A DNA stretch of 64,000 bases from Prorocentrum cordatum (lineage: Eukaryota > Sar > Dinophyceae > Prorocentrales > Prorocentraceae): assembly GCA_963575745.1 (NCBI GenBank), contig CAUYUJ010015288.1:240228-304227 (forward strand), written 5' to 3'. This document shows, in pieces, positions 21,684 to 31,079 of the stretch. The position numbers were made by a program, and so were the translations under genes. Each line of letters opens with the position of its first letter. Within the stretch, counting starts at the first letter, position 1. The notes under the pieces were generated by a model that did not search any database, had not been told where the DNA came from, and saw only the letters and a list, made by a program, of their open reading frames with translations.

Positions 21684-24195
21684 TACGATTCCCGCGACAT
21701 ATAAACATAATGCAAATCATTGTTGCCCATGTGAACAACGACGGTGGCGTTTTCTGGCCATCAGACGGGATCGCCCACTGCGAAGTGGAGTGAAAGGGAT
21801 GACAGCGATGCGGATGCCGAACTCCAAGGGGGCCGACATCACGACCAACTCGTCCGCGTATTTTTTAGTTGCCAGCTTCTGCACCCAGCGAGTGCACAGC
21901 GCCTCGGTGCGCACGGGGGCCCGGACATCCAGGCCAGCAGAGGCTGGGTATAGTATGTTTCGTGTCCGCTCTGAGCAGCATGGCGGCTTCGCCGCCGCAG
22001 GACCGGGCCCGGAGAGCTTCCGCCGCCACGCCCATGGGCGAGCGACGCACGCCAGCGTCGACACACCGCTGATTCACAGCTGCGCGCCCTGCGCTGTCAG
22101 TTGGCCTGCCGCTCGACGGGCCGGAGTGTTGCTTGGCAAGGCATGGGCCAAAACATCCGGCCCGCGTTCGGCCAGGCCTGCTGCGAGGCGCAGCCAGAAG
22201 CACGCGCCCGTGGTTCGGCCCGCATACTGCCCCGGGCCCGAGACCTGCGCGTCGAACTGCAACTCAGCGCGCGCGCTGCGAGTACTGGGCCAGGACTTCG
22301 CCACCCCCCAACACTTCGCAGTCCAGAGTCCGGACCGTTTTGGTACAATGGCGGCGGAACCGTTCGAACGCGTCGTATTTTGTGCGCTGCGCGTCCAGGC
22401 CGTTGAGCAGGAGCACCAACGCTTGCCAGAACTGGAACGACGTCTGCTCCAACGCACGGGCGATGTCAACCTCGTTGAAGCCCGCGTCGATCATTGTCGC
22501 CGCCGCAGAGGCCTCAGCCGCGGCCTCCGCCTCCGAAGCCGCGGGCCCCAGAGTGCCCGTCTGCGTCGACGAGGTCTTGCCGCCTGAGCCGCTCTCCCCG
22601 CGGGCTGGCAAAGCCTGGCCCGGGTTCTTCTTCGGCGGTTTCTGCGCGCGGAACGAGGCCGCGATGCTCCGCGGGCAGGTGGCTTTGCGGTCCGATTGCT
22701 CCTCGCAGTACCGGGGGGCGCCGTCGCTGATAGGCGCCGCGCCCACCGCGGACAGCATCGCCTGCAGATCTGCCAGCTCAGCGCCGCGAGGCTCGCGCCC
22801 ATCATTTTGCGAGCGCGGCGGCCCGTAAGTGTTGGTCGTGCTCAGCCAGCAGCGCCTCAGGAAAAGCGCCTCTCCTCTCGAGCAGTCTGGCAAACGCGGC
22901 GTCTGCCTTGCTGTCTGCCCTGGCGAAGAAGTCCTTCGTCAGGCGCGCGGACAGAGAGTCCGTCTTGGGCGCGGGGGCTTGCGAAAGGCCATGGACTCCC
23001 AGTTCGCGACGCGGGCCCATGCCGCGGAGGCGACCCCGAGCTTGCCCGCCGGGGTGGGTCCTCGACATCCAGCAAAGGGCGCGACGCAGCCCGCGCGCGC
23101 CGCGACGCCCCGCGATTTGTGGGCAGCGAGCGCCCATGCCATGCGCAAGGGCATGCCTGCGCGAGCCAACGACTGCAAGGTCTTGCGCCGCGCCTCTGCG
23201 CGGGGGGCCGGCGCCCAGGTCCTTGGGGGATTGTCGAAGCAAGCGGGGCCCTTGTACGCGGGAAAATGCACGAACGCGAAGTCAGGAATTGGGCTAGCGG
23301 GCCCACCCCGGGGAAACGCTCCGACGGTGGAGCTGGATGGCCGACGCATGCGAGGGAACTCTGGTCAGTTCGCTGCCCTCCTGGGGAGGCGCGCGCGATG
23401 GCGACCGCCACTTCCCGAGCCCCATTCAAGGGCCGAGGGGCGCAGTGGGGGCGCCCCATAAAGAAGTTTGCGTCAACGTCACCCGCGCCCCCACGCGCAG
23501 GTGGAGTGCCCTGCGGAGTTGTCGGAAGTCATCAGCGCTCATGCGCAATCCGCGCGGGTCGTTGCGTCGTGCCAATGTCCTCGCGACGACGCCCCCGCGC
23601 TGGCAAAGCCTGGCGCGCCGTGAAGGGGTGCCCTGGCTGCCAATTGCCCACCGTTGATCTTCCCGACAGCTTGGTTCTCCGGCGCGAGAACCAACCCCTC
23701 GCGTCTCTGAGTCTCATAGCTGATTCTTTGAATGCATCGTCACCCCTTCTGGCGGTGAATGCCACGCAAACGTGAGACGTCCTCAAATTCGGCGAAGGTC
23801 TTCTGGCCGGCCAGCGCCGCGGCTCGAACAGTCGGGCGCCCGCGACCGCGCGAGGCCAGCACGGGCGGCAACTGTGCGAAGTCACCCATGAGAACGACGC
23901 CGATGTTGCCGACCGGGCCCGTGTCTTCTGGAGGTGGGCAGCGAAACCGTCTACGCCACAGCGCGCGCGCCACCAGCTGCATGCGCCTACTGACGATCTC
24001 GAGAGAGGCGGCCCCGCACGTGGACACCTCGCCCGCAACCAACTGTTCCACGTGCTCAAGCATTTCGGCTGGCAGAGCGTGCATGACCGAAGTGGGTGCG
24101 TTCGCGGCCCCCCCGCGTGCCGAGTGCACCAGGGGCCTTGAGCTGAAATCCCTGGATGGTATGAGAGTTGAAGGGGGGAGGACCAAACGTCTCAC
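21684..24195 (-). pseudogene. Pif1-like helicase fused to UBA-like and OTU-like domains, frame-broken
   Basis: Read on the minus strand. Helicase: GVVLMGDFAQLPPV (motif III; about 23870-23905), FKESAMRLRDA, the segment DPRGLRMSADDFRQLRRA, then HFPAYKGPACFDNPPRTW and WALAAHKSRG (motif V-like). This is followed by a UBA-like segment (MIDAGFNEVDIARALEQTSF; about 22440-22520). The C-terminal part resembles an OTU cysteine protease: GACFWLRLAAGLAERG carries a possible catalytic Cys (about 22200), and GNNDLHYVYMSRES a possible catalytic His just before the stop at 21684-21686. The Walker A loop is missing. The Walker B DE appears as GE (AGEVST). The frame changes several times; one change is a single extra G in an aagggg run near 23745. 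UBA/OTU would tie it to ubiquitin. I infer a decayed copy of a multi-copy dinoflagellate gene family. Short unrecognised introns are the alternative. Confidence 0.8.
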
Positions 24196-24706
24196 TCAGT
24201 CGATCTCACAATAGACCCAACTATCGCTTTCACAATCGACCTCATTCGATCGATCACATTATCGATCTCGCTCGATCGATCTCACTATCGATCCCACTCA
24301 ATCGATCTCACTATCGACTTCTCTGTCGATATCACAAGCGATGTCGTTCTCGGGTCCACGATCGATCTCACCATCGATCTCACTATCGATTTTTCTATCG
24401 ATCTCACAATGGAGGTCGTTATCGGTCTCACGATCGATGGGACCATCGATCCCACTATCGATCTCACCCGATCGATTTCGCTATCGATCTCACTCGATTG
24501 ATTTCACGGTCGATCTCATTCTGGATCTCGCTATGGATCCCATTAACGATCTCCCTATCGATATCACTCGATATCACAACCGATATCACTGTTCATCTCA
24601 CTATCGATCTCACTATCGATCTCACGATCGATCTCACTATCGGTCTATCGATCTCACTATCGATCTCCCAATCGATTTTGTCATCGGTCTCACTATCGTT
24701 TTCGCA
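24190..24706. repeat. ATCGATCTCACT-type 12-13-bp minisatellite
   Basis: More than 25 copies of cgatctcactat/atcgatctca over ~510 bp, rich in the palindrome atcgat. It begins at the 5' end of the helicase relic. Confidence 0.88.
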
Positions 24707-24714
24707 CCAGTGGC

Positions 24715-24890
24715 ACACCAGGACACCGGCGGGACACCGGCGGGACACCGCGCGCCACCGCTTGCCGCAGGGAAGATCGTTTGGTCTGGCCGGGGCCCAG
24801 CCACAAGCGGGACACCGGCGGGACACCGCGCGCCATCGCTTGCCGGAGGGAGAATCATTTGGTCCGGCCGCGCCTCAGCCACAGGAGACT
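24715..24890. repeat. ~90-bp tandem duplication
   Basis: Two units of gacaccggcgggacaccg, cgcgccaycgcttgccg, a ttggtcyggccg string and cagccaca, with an extra short gacaccggcg copy at the left edge. Confidence 0.8.
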
Positions 24891-25011
24891 TTCCTCTCGC
24901 CCGCCCGCGCAGCTTCGCCGCGCCCGCACGCACGGCACGCACGAACACGAAACCGAAACCGATTTCCCTGTGGGGGGTTCTCCATTCCACTTCGACCTCC
25001 CCCCCAACTTC

Positions 25012-25058
25012 CGATCTATATGTATATATATACACATATACATATACATATGCATATG

Positions 25059-25094
<36 letters not shown>

Positions 25095-25095
25095 G
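25012..25095. repeat. (TATACA/TATGCA)n microsatellite
   Basis: tatacatatacatatgcata-type hexamer run, read directly. Confidence 0.9.
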
Positions 25096-25218
25096 AACAC
25101 AAAAGAACGCCCCCCTGGCTCCGGGTCCCACGCCTCCCCGTGACATTTCGGGGACGCTCCCGGTACCGCCCCCCCGGCCTTTACGGGGAGCTTCCATAGC
25201 GCTCCAGGAGGGCCCAAG

Positions 25219-25236
25219 ACGCCTCCCAGGACCCCC
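25219..25236 (+). repeat. Target-site duplication, left copy (retrogene 2)
   Basis: The 18-bp acgcctcccaggaccccc is identical to 26408-26425 and ends one base before the spliced leader. Confidence 0.92.
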
Positions 25237-25272
25237 TCCGTAGCCATTTTGGCTCAAGCCACTTGGCTCAGG
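25237..25272 (+). other. Relict dinoflagellate spliced leader, full copy plus decayed second copy
   Basis: 25237-25258 matches the 22-nt DinoSL at every position (D = T). 25259-25272 (ccacttggctcagg) looks like a shortened, mutated second copy. A third, weaker resemblance at about 25275-25296 includes the start ATG. This marks the insertion as a reverse-transcribed, trans-spliced mRNA. Confidence 0.95.
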
Positions 25273-25287
25273 CCGCCGTGGCCCCAG

Positions 25288-26349
25288 ATGGCTCGGGCCG
25301 CCCTGGCTCTGGCCGTCTCTTGGCAACTTCAACATGTAAGCGCACTCACCGTCCTTGTGGATCCTCACCATGCCGATGGGAGGATCGGCTTATCACAGTA
25401 TTTTGACCCAAAGGATTGGGTCACCAGCGTGATTCCAGTGAACAGTCAGGAGGGCAATACGACCTCGGCAGAGCACGCGCCAGGCTTGAGGAAGCCGGAA
25501 GGCTATCAGAGAGAACGTGGCGATTTGGAAGGGGCACGACTAGATGTCATTGTTTTCGGGATCATGAGAAGCTTTCAGGAGACCTGGCCGAAGGTTGAAG
25601 ACCAGCTACAGCTGCCTCAAATGGAGTCACGCGGCACAAGGGTGAATGTAATCGTCAGCACTACGCTGCAAGTCCGGTGCACAGAAAAAGATTACAGAGG
25701 TGGCTTCTGCTCCGAGGAATGGACACGGTGGAGCGAGGACGAGTTCAAGCAGGCAATACGCTCGACGTACGGACCTCGCTTGCGATACATATATGATACA
25801 TCCGCCACGGCTGTTGACAAAGTGCGCGCGTTATTGGAGTCTGATGAGGGCTCACTTCACACGGTCCTGCACGACAAAGCCCTGCGACTTTGGAGTGGCA
25901 TGAATCCTTCCCATTCGGGTATTACCATCGTTTTGAGAGCGGACGTTCACTTCGACTACGGAACGAAGCACGTAAACATTGCTTCTCTGTGCGAGTTGCA
26001 ACCAGGATACAATTTCATAAGTGGTCCTTGGGAGCGTCCCTGTTTCTGGCACCAGCGGGATTGGGATCTGGGAGCTGTCGCTTGTAATCCGCGGGTCTTG
26101 CAGTTCGGCATCACGCCTCATTCTATGTGTGACTCTGAATGGGATGGGTGCGCCAATGGGTCTGATGAGCCACCACCGCTTCCGGAAGGATTCTCTGGTT
26201 CTTGGAAGGACAAATGTGGTGATGAGTCGCTACGTGCTTGCAGCACTCACCAGTGCAACCAAGTTCTTACATTCATGAACAGTGGCGAGAATTTGGGAAC
26301 TTTGGATACCTACGGCATTTTCCTTAGAATACACCGCCACAGGGAGTGA
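25288..26349 (+). CDS. Retroposed gene for a 353-aa predicted secreted protein, possibly glycosyltransferase-like
   Basis: Intronless ORF inside the second leader-tagged retrocopy. The start is the first ATG after the leader (25288). The open frame upstream reads through the leader itself. The N-terminus MARAALALAVSWQLQHVSA looks like a signal peptide, followed by LTVLVDP. Visible features are FGIMRSFQETWP (about residue 90), VNVIVSTTLQVRC, an ITIVLRADVHFD segment (about 212), and a Cys/Trp-rich C-terminal half (ELQPGYNFISGPWERPCFW, HSMCDSEWDGC, KDKCGDESLRACSTHQC). The RSF..TWP and VLRADVHF patterns recall secreted/Golgi glycosyltransferase-like proteins. That is a weak family impression; no catalytic DxD is evident. 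Codon use and lack of stops suggest a recent copy. There is a 51-nt 3' UTR, then an A8 tail. Confidence 0.75.
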   Translation: MARAALALAVSWQLQHVSALTVLVDPHHADGRIGLSQYFDPKDWVTSVIPVNSQEGNTTSAEHAPGLRKPEGYQRERGDLEGARLDVIVFGIMRSFQETWPKVEDQLQLPQMESRGTRVNVIVSTTLQVRCTEKDYRGGFCSEEWTRWSEDEFKQAIRSTYGPRLRYIYDTSATAVDKVRALLESDEGSLHTVLHDKALRLWSGMNPSHSGITIVLRADVHFDYGTKHVNIASLCELQPGYNFISGPWERPCFWHQRDWDLGAVACNPRVLQFGITPHSMCDSEWDGCANGSDEPPPLPEGFSGSWKDKCGDESLRACSTHQCNQVLTFMNSGENLGTLDTYGIFLRIHRHRE

Positions 26350-26400
26350 GGACAAGAAGCTTGTGACGGCTTGTGTGTACTTCTCTTCGTTCCAGTGGAC

Positions 26401-26425
26401 AAAAAAAACGCCTCCCAGGACCCCC
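26401..26425 (+). other. Poly(A) remnant and right target-site duplication of retrogene 2
   Basis: A8 at 26401-26408 is followed directly by acgcctcccaggaccccc (26408-26425, sharing one A), identical to 25219-25236. Confidence 0.92.
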
Positions 26426-27190
26426 CAGAATGCGAAATGGTGGCCCAAGATGCCCCCAAGCAGCCCAAGTCAACCTTCAAGCGGCTCTCGAGGCTCCCCG
26501 GTGGCCCCCAAGAGACCCCAAGAGAGGTCCGAGAGGCGTCACAGGACGGCCCTAAGATGCCAAAGTCGTTGATTGTCATTGTTGTTTTATCTTTTTGGCT
26601 TCTCGCGTTTTCGAGTTTCCAACGTTCCAAGAGCGCCGATGAGGCTCCCCAAACTGCCCCAAGACCACCCAAAAGACTCTCAGGACGGCCCCAAGACGGG
26701 CCAAGGCCCCCCGGCCTCCCGGTGAGCTCCCAAACCGCTCCAGGGCGCCCCAAGACAGCCCCAAGAACCCTTCAGAATGCAAAAGAACAGCCGAAGATGC
26801 TCTCAAGCAGTCCAAAACAGTCTGTGCACGGCTCTCCAGACTCCCAGGAGGCCAGACGCCTCCAAGACATTGCAAGAGAACTCCGAGAGACGTCCCGAGA
26901 GAGCCCAGAGAGCAACAGCTTTTCATGCTTCCAACGCTCAGAGACGACCGAAGAGACTCCCAAGACCGCCCCAAGACTGCCCAAAAGCCTCCCAAGACAA
27001 GCTCAAGGCGGGCCCAGGACGGGCCCTGACATCTGGCCGGTACCGCGCCTCCTGGCTTCCCGGGGGGCCCCCAAGACGCCCAACGACAGCCCAAGACGAC
27101 CCCAAGGAGCCTCCAGAATGTAAAGAACGGCCCAACACGCTACCGCGCAGCCCGAGACACCCTTCCGACGGCTCTCCAGGCCTTTAGGAG
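26426..27190. repeat. CCCCAAGA-type repeat, right of retrogene 2
   Basis: Dense cccaagac/gccccaaga repeats, same family as 1735-2530. Long open frames on both strands reflect the repeat. Confidence 0.82.
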
Positions 27191-27755
27191 GCCTCCAGAA
27201 CCCCCGGGGGGTCCGGAAAATCCCACACCCCTGAGGGGCCTTGCCAACAAAACCCGCGAGGCACAAACAAAAAAGAGCGCCGAACAGCGCCGAGGAACTG
27301 GAAAAACATGGAAATCCTACAATTCCTTCTTATTTGTTTCCCCAGTTTGGCCCCCGGTCTACTCTTGCACAACAGACCGCAATTCAGACCCCCTCACCTC
27401 CCAAAAAAATAACCCAGGAAGCCTTTGAGGACCCCAAATCGTTGAATACCTAAAGGAAATTAATGATTGCTGCGTTTCCGCACTTCTCTTCTATACGATT
27501 CCGAGGCTTGCGTAGGGCCTCCAAGGGAGTCCCTGGACGCAAGAAGCGACCAAAATGACATTACATGAATTGGCCTATCAAGCCTCGCTAGAACTTGAGC
27601 GCGCGCGAAGCGCGCGATAGTTCTAGTGTGTATATATATATATATATATATATATGTACAGACCCGCCACCAATGAGATGGCGGCTCGGGCTGCTCTCAG
27701 AGACCTCAGGCTGGATCGGACAGAGGCGGGGGTCGAGGAGGGCTGCGTCGGATTC
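27191..27755. other. Unassigned, with (TA)n at 27628-27655
   Basis: AT-richer sequence with a short TA microsatellite. No gene or RNA recognised. Confidence 0.45.
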
Positions 27756-27961
27756 GCCCCCCCCCCCCCCCCTTCTACGCTGTGCTCCTCCTCCTCCTTC
27801 CTCCTCCGCCTCCGCCCCCTCCTCCTCTCCTCCTCCTCCTCCTCCTCCTCCTCCTCCTCCTCCCCTCCTCCTCCTCCTCCTCCTCCTCCTCCTCCTCCTC
27901 CTCCTCCGCCTCCGCCCCTCCTCCTCCTCCTCCTCCTCCTCCTCCTCCTCCTCCTCCTCCG
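27756..27961. repeat. (CTC)n polypyrimidine tract
   Basis: cccccc then cctcctcctcc over ~200 bp. It pairs with the GGA tract 115 bp downstream. Confidence 0.92.
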
Positions 27962-28084
27962 GCCCCGGGGGTTGAGGTCCACCGACGTGACGGGCCCCTC
28001 CGACAGCAACTTCGGGGACAAGGCCGACTGCCCATCGCCCGGGGGGACGCGGGGCCGACGCTGAGGCGCTCTCCTATGAGCGGT

Positions 28085-28437
28085 GCGCGGCGGGAGGGAG
28101 GAGGCGGGGAGGGGGGGCGAGGCGGCAGGAAGGAGGTGGGAGGGGCGGCGAGGCGGCAGGAGGGAGGTGGGAGGGGGGGAGAAAAGGGGAGGAGGAGGAG
28201 GAGGAGGAGGAGGAGGAGGAGGAGGAGGAGGAGGAGGAGGAGGAGGAGGAGGAGGAGGAGGAGGGAGGAGGAGGAGGAGGAGGGGAGGGGGAGGAGGAGG
28301 AGGAGGAGGGAAGAGGAGCAGGTAGGAGGGACGAGGTGGGAGGAAGGAGGCGGGAGGACGGAGGAGGTAGGAGGAGGAGGAGGAGGAGGAGGAGGAGGAG
28401 GAGGAGGAGGAGCAGGAGGAGGAGGAGGGAGTGAGGA
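28085..28437. repeat. (GGA)n polypurine tract with gaggcgggagg minisatellite
   Basis: ggaggaggagg over ~350 bp, with a ggcggcaggaggaggtggga-like left end. Complementary to 27756-27961. Confidence 0.92.
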
Positions 28438-28984
28438 GGGAGGAGATAGGAGGTAGGAAGGGGGAGGGAGGATGCATGAGGAGAAGGGCCAGGGTAAGCC
28501 CAAGATGCCTGAGCGATGCTGCAACACACCCTCCTGTCCCAAGTCCCATCCTCACATTTTCATTTTCACTACGAGAATGCCCCCCTTGAAAAACCAGCCC
28601 CAGGTAGGCCCCCGATTTTCTTGAGGGCCCCGTTTGGAGAATTCGTTGCCTTGCCCCCTCCCGGCGCGTATTCAGGAACGCGAAAGAATTCCACGGGGCG
28701 GCCAGCGAGATCACCCTTTTCGAAAAAGTCAGCCCCCCCACCTGTACAGCTGCTGCTCAAGTTCCCACTGTTGATCAGGACCTCCGAGGAAGTTCCAAAG
28801 CGAGAGCTCCACGAAGAAAGGTCGGTCCCTCGATCCGTGCAGTGCTGCGTTCGTTGACGCGCCGGGGCTGTAGACTTAAGTCAGGTCTGTCCCTCTACAG
28901 GAGGAATGTTCAAAAGTAGCCCAAGAATAGTATGGGGACGATTTGGGGGGTATTTTTGAATACTTTGAAAAGTATGTTTGGACT
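28438..28984. other. Unassigned, no gene seen
   Basis: Mixed-composition sequence. Open frames under 115 aa have no recognisable motif. Confidence 0.45.
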
Positions 28985-29755
28985 ATGTTTCATGTTTCGG
29001 CCAACTGCCGCCTGAGAGGGGACATGCCCGACCTAATTTTAGATTGATGGATCTCAACCGACCGCTCTATTTTGAAAAGGAGCCACCCTCTCCTCCTTAT
29101 GTGCGGAACAAGATCCACGAGTGTGCGCGGCGCTAAAGCGAGAACCCAGTTTCGAAAATGAGGTTGCAAGCCGTTCCGATAATTGTTCGCGGAGATGAGG
29201 CCAGACAGCCATGTCGAACATGAGCCGCCGTCCACCCTTGCATCTCGTAATTATTGCACAGTTTAACGCATGAGTGTGCGCGGCGTTCAGGCGAACGCCC
29301 AATTTTGATAGTGACCTGAGCACCATCTTTGAAAGCGCCGCTGAGTTCTCAGGGAGAAAATGTGCGGCACTACGGCGAGAGCCCCGTTCTGTTTGTGACC
29401 TGTGCCCCACCCCTGAAGCTGCTGCAAGCTTTTATGAAGCTGACGCGCGCGGCGCTGACGCGAGAGCCACACTTTGAGATCTGCCCTGAAGGTGTAGCAA
29501 AGTGTTGAGCTGAAGATGTGCGGTTTTGCGCTGCGTCCTTGGAGCCGCCGCAACCTCTTCACAACGAGTGTGCGCGGTGGCGAGGCGGGGGCGCTGTTTT
29601 GAAAACGGCCCCCCTCCATCCCGGAAGCCGTTTCGAACTTTGAAGACGAATGTGCGCGGCGTGAATGGCGAGAGCGGCGCCGTGAAATCGACCGATGCCC
29701 CATCTTTGCAACCATTACAGCTATCAAGTCCCATGCCCATGACACAGTGAGCAAT
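28985..29755. repeat. Degenerate ~75-bp tandem repeat (gtgtgcgcggcg type)
   Basis: gatgtgcgcggcg-like landmarks near 29120, 29270, 29358, 29510, 29567 and 29648. Each is followed by gcgagagc and a ttttgaaa/ttgtgacc block. Identity between units is low. Confidence 0.7.
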
Positions 29756-30700
29756 TTTTAGGCGACGCGCCTCTCTGCTCCCCCTCCTCCTCCCCCCCCT
29801 TCTCCCCCTCCTTCTCCTCCCCATCCCCCTTCTCTCCTCTCTCCTCCTACCCCTCCTTCTCCCCTTTCCTCCCCCTGGACCGGGGAAGCCCGAGTGGGTC
29901 CCCGAGCCTCGTCGCGCACGGGGGCCCAGGGATATTGGGGTTCAGGCCTTAGGTGTCGCCCCAGCCACCGCCAGGGCCAGGTCTCTGAAAGGCACGGCCT
30001 GGTGGCACTCGTGGCGCACAGTGCGGATCAGATGCATCTGTGGGAGCATGCCAAATTCCCTGGCCTGGCTGTGTTTCCTCCGGAAGCGTCAAATCAACGG
30101 ATTACCGACGCAGAGTAGCACGGACGTCGTTGGAATAATTTCGCTGGACATAAACCGAATGCACGCGGGGCCGCAGTCTCCTGCGAAGGCACCGCTCGTG
30201 GAGGAGGGGGAGGAGGAAGATGGAGGGGAAGGAAGAAAAGGACGGGGGGGCGAACCACAAGCAGGGGTGGCCAGCAAGGAGCAAGAACGAGAGGGGGGAG
30301 ACGGAGATCGGTCGTCGCGTCGCGCAGGGGTTGTGGTCGTGGTCGTGGTCGTCGTGGAAGTGGTGGTTGTAGCCGAGTTAGTAGTGGTAGTGGTGGGAGC
30401 GGTGGTTCCTTCCTTCTCTTCCGCACCGTACTCTTCATCTTTCCCTCACCATAAATCCTCTTCCCCACCCCCTCCTCCTCCTCCTCCTCCTTCTCCTCCT
30501 TCCTCTCCTCCTTCTCCTCCTCCTTCTCCTCCTCCCTCTCCTCCTCCTCCTCCTCCTCCTCCTCCTCCTCCTCCTCCTCCTCCTCCTCCTCCTCCCCCTC
30601 CTCCTCCACAATTACTCAATATGAGTATTACTCTCCCTCTTCCCCTGATGATGTCTTAGGAGTATTCGACCCCCCCCGCGTATTTTTTTTTTTTTTTAAA
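29756..30700. repeat. Low-complexity block with (CTC)n at 30471-30606 and poly-T/poly-A
   Basis: CT-rich at 29770-29880, gtggtcgtggtcgtggtcg at 30330-30400, a long cctcctcctcc run to 30606, then a T15-A8 stretch at about 30684-30705. No gene. Confidence 0.75.
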
Positions 30701-30734
30701 AAAAAGAAAAAAACAGGCATGCATCTTTTTCCAA

Positions 30735-30965
30735 AATGCTGCTCTCGCTGAGGCGCCGGCCTCATTTTCGGGCCCGGCTCGTTCCGAATCGTGCTCCCGC
30801 TGCAGCGCTGGCCTGGCATCTTTTCCACCGGCGCCCGGGCTGCACGCCCGAGCTGGCGCCCGGGCCGGCGCTCTGGCCGGGTCCGGAGCCGGTTCCGGAG
30901 CCGGTTCCGGCCGGCGCCCGAAAATCGAGTTCCGAGGCGGCGCCGAAAAAAGGCCATTCAATTAT
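30735..30965 (+). repeat. GC-rich dispersed module, copy 1
   Basis: gttccgaatcgtgctcccgc, ggcgcccgggc repeats, ggagccggttccggccggcg and gaaaatcgagttccgaggcg. The same end blocks recur at 32840-33215. Confidence 0.8.
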
Positions 30966-31079
30966 CCCGGCAAAGCAACCTAACAGCGATGTGTAGGAGC
31001 ATATTTGGAAGCATTCCCCTTAACATTCAGATGAGAATCCTGTTGTAGAATTCTGCTGTTCTCGCAGTCGTAGTCGCAT

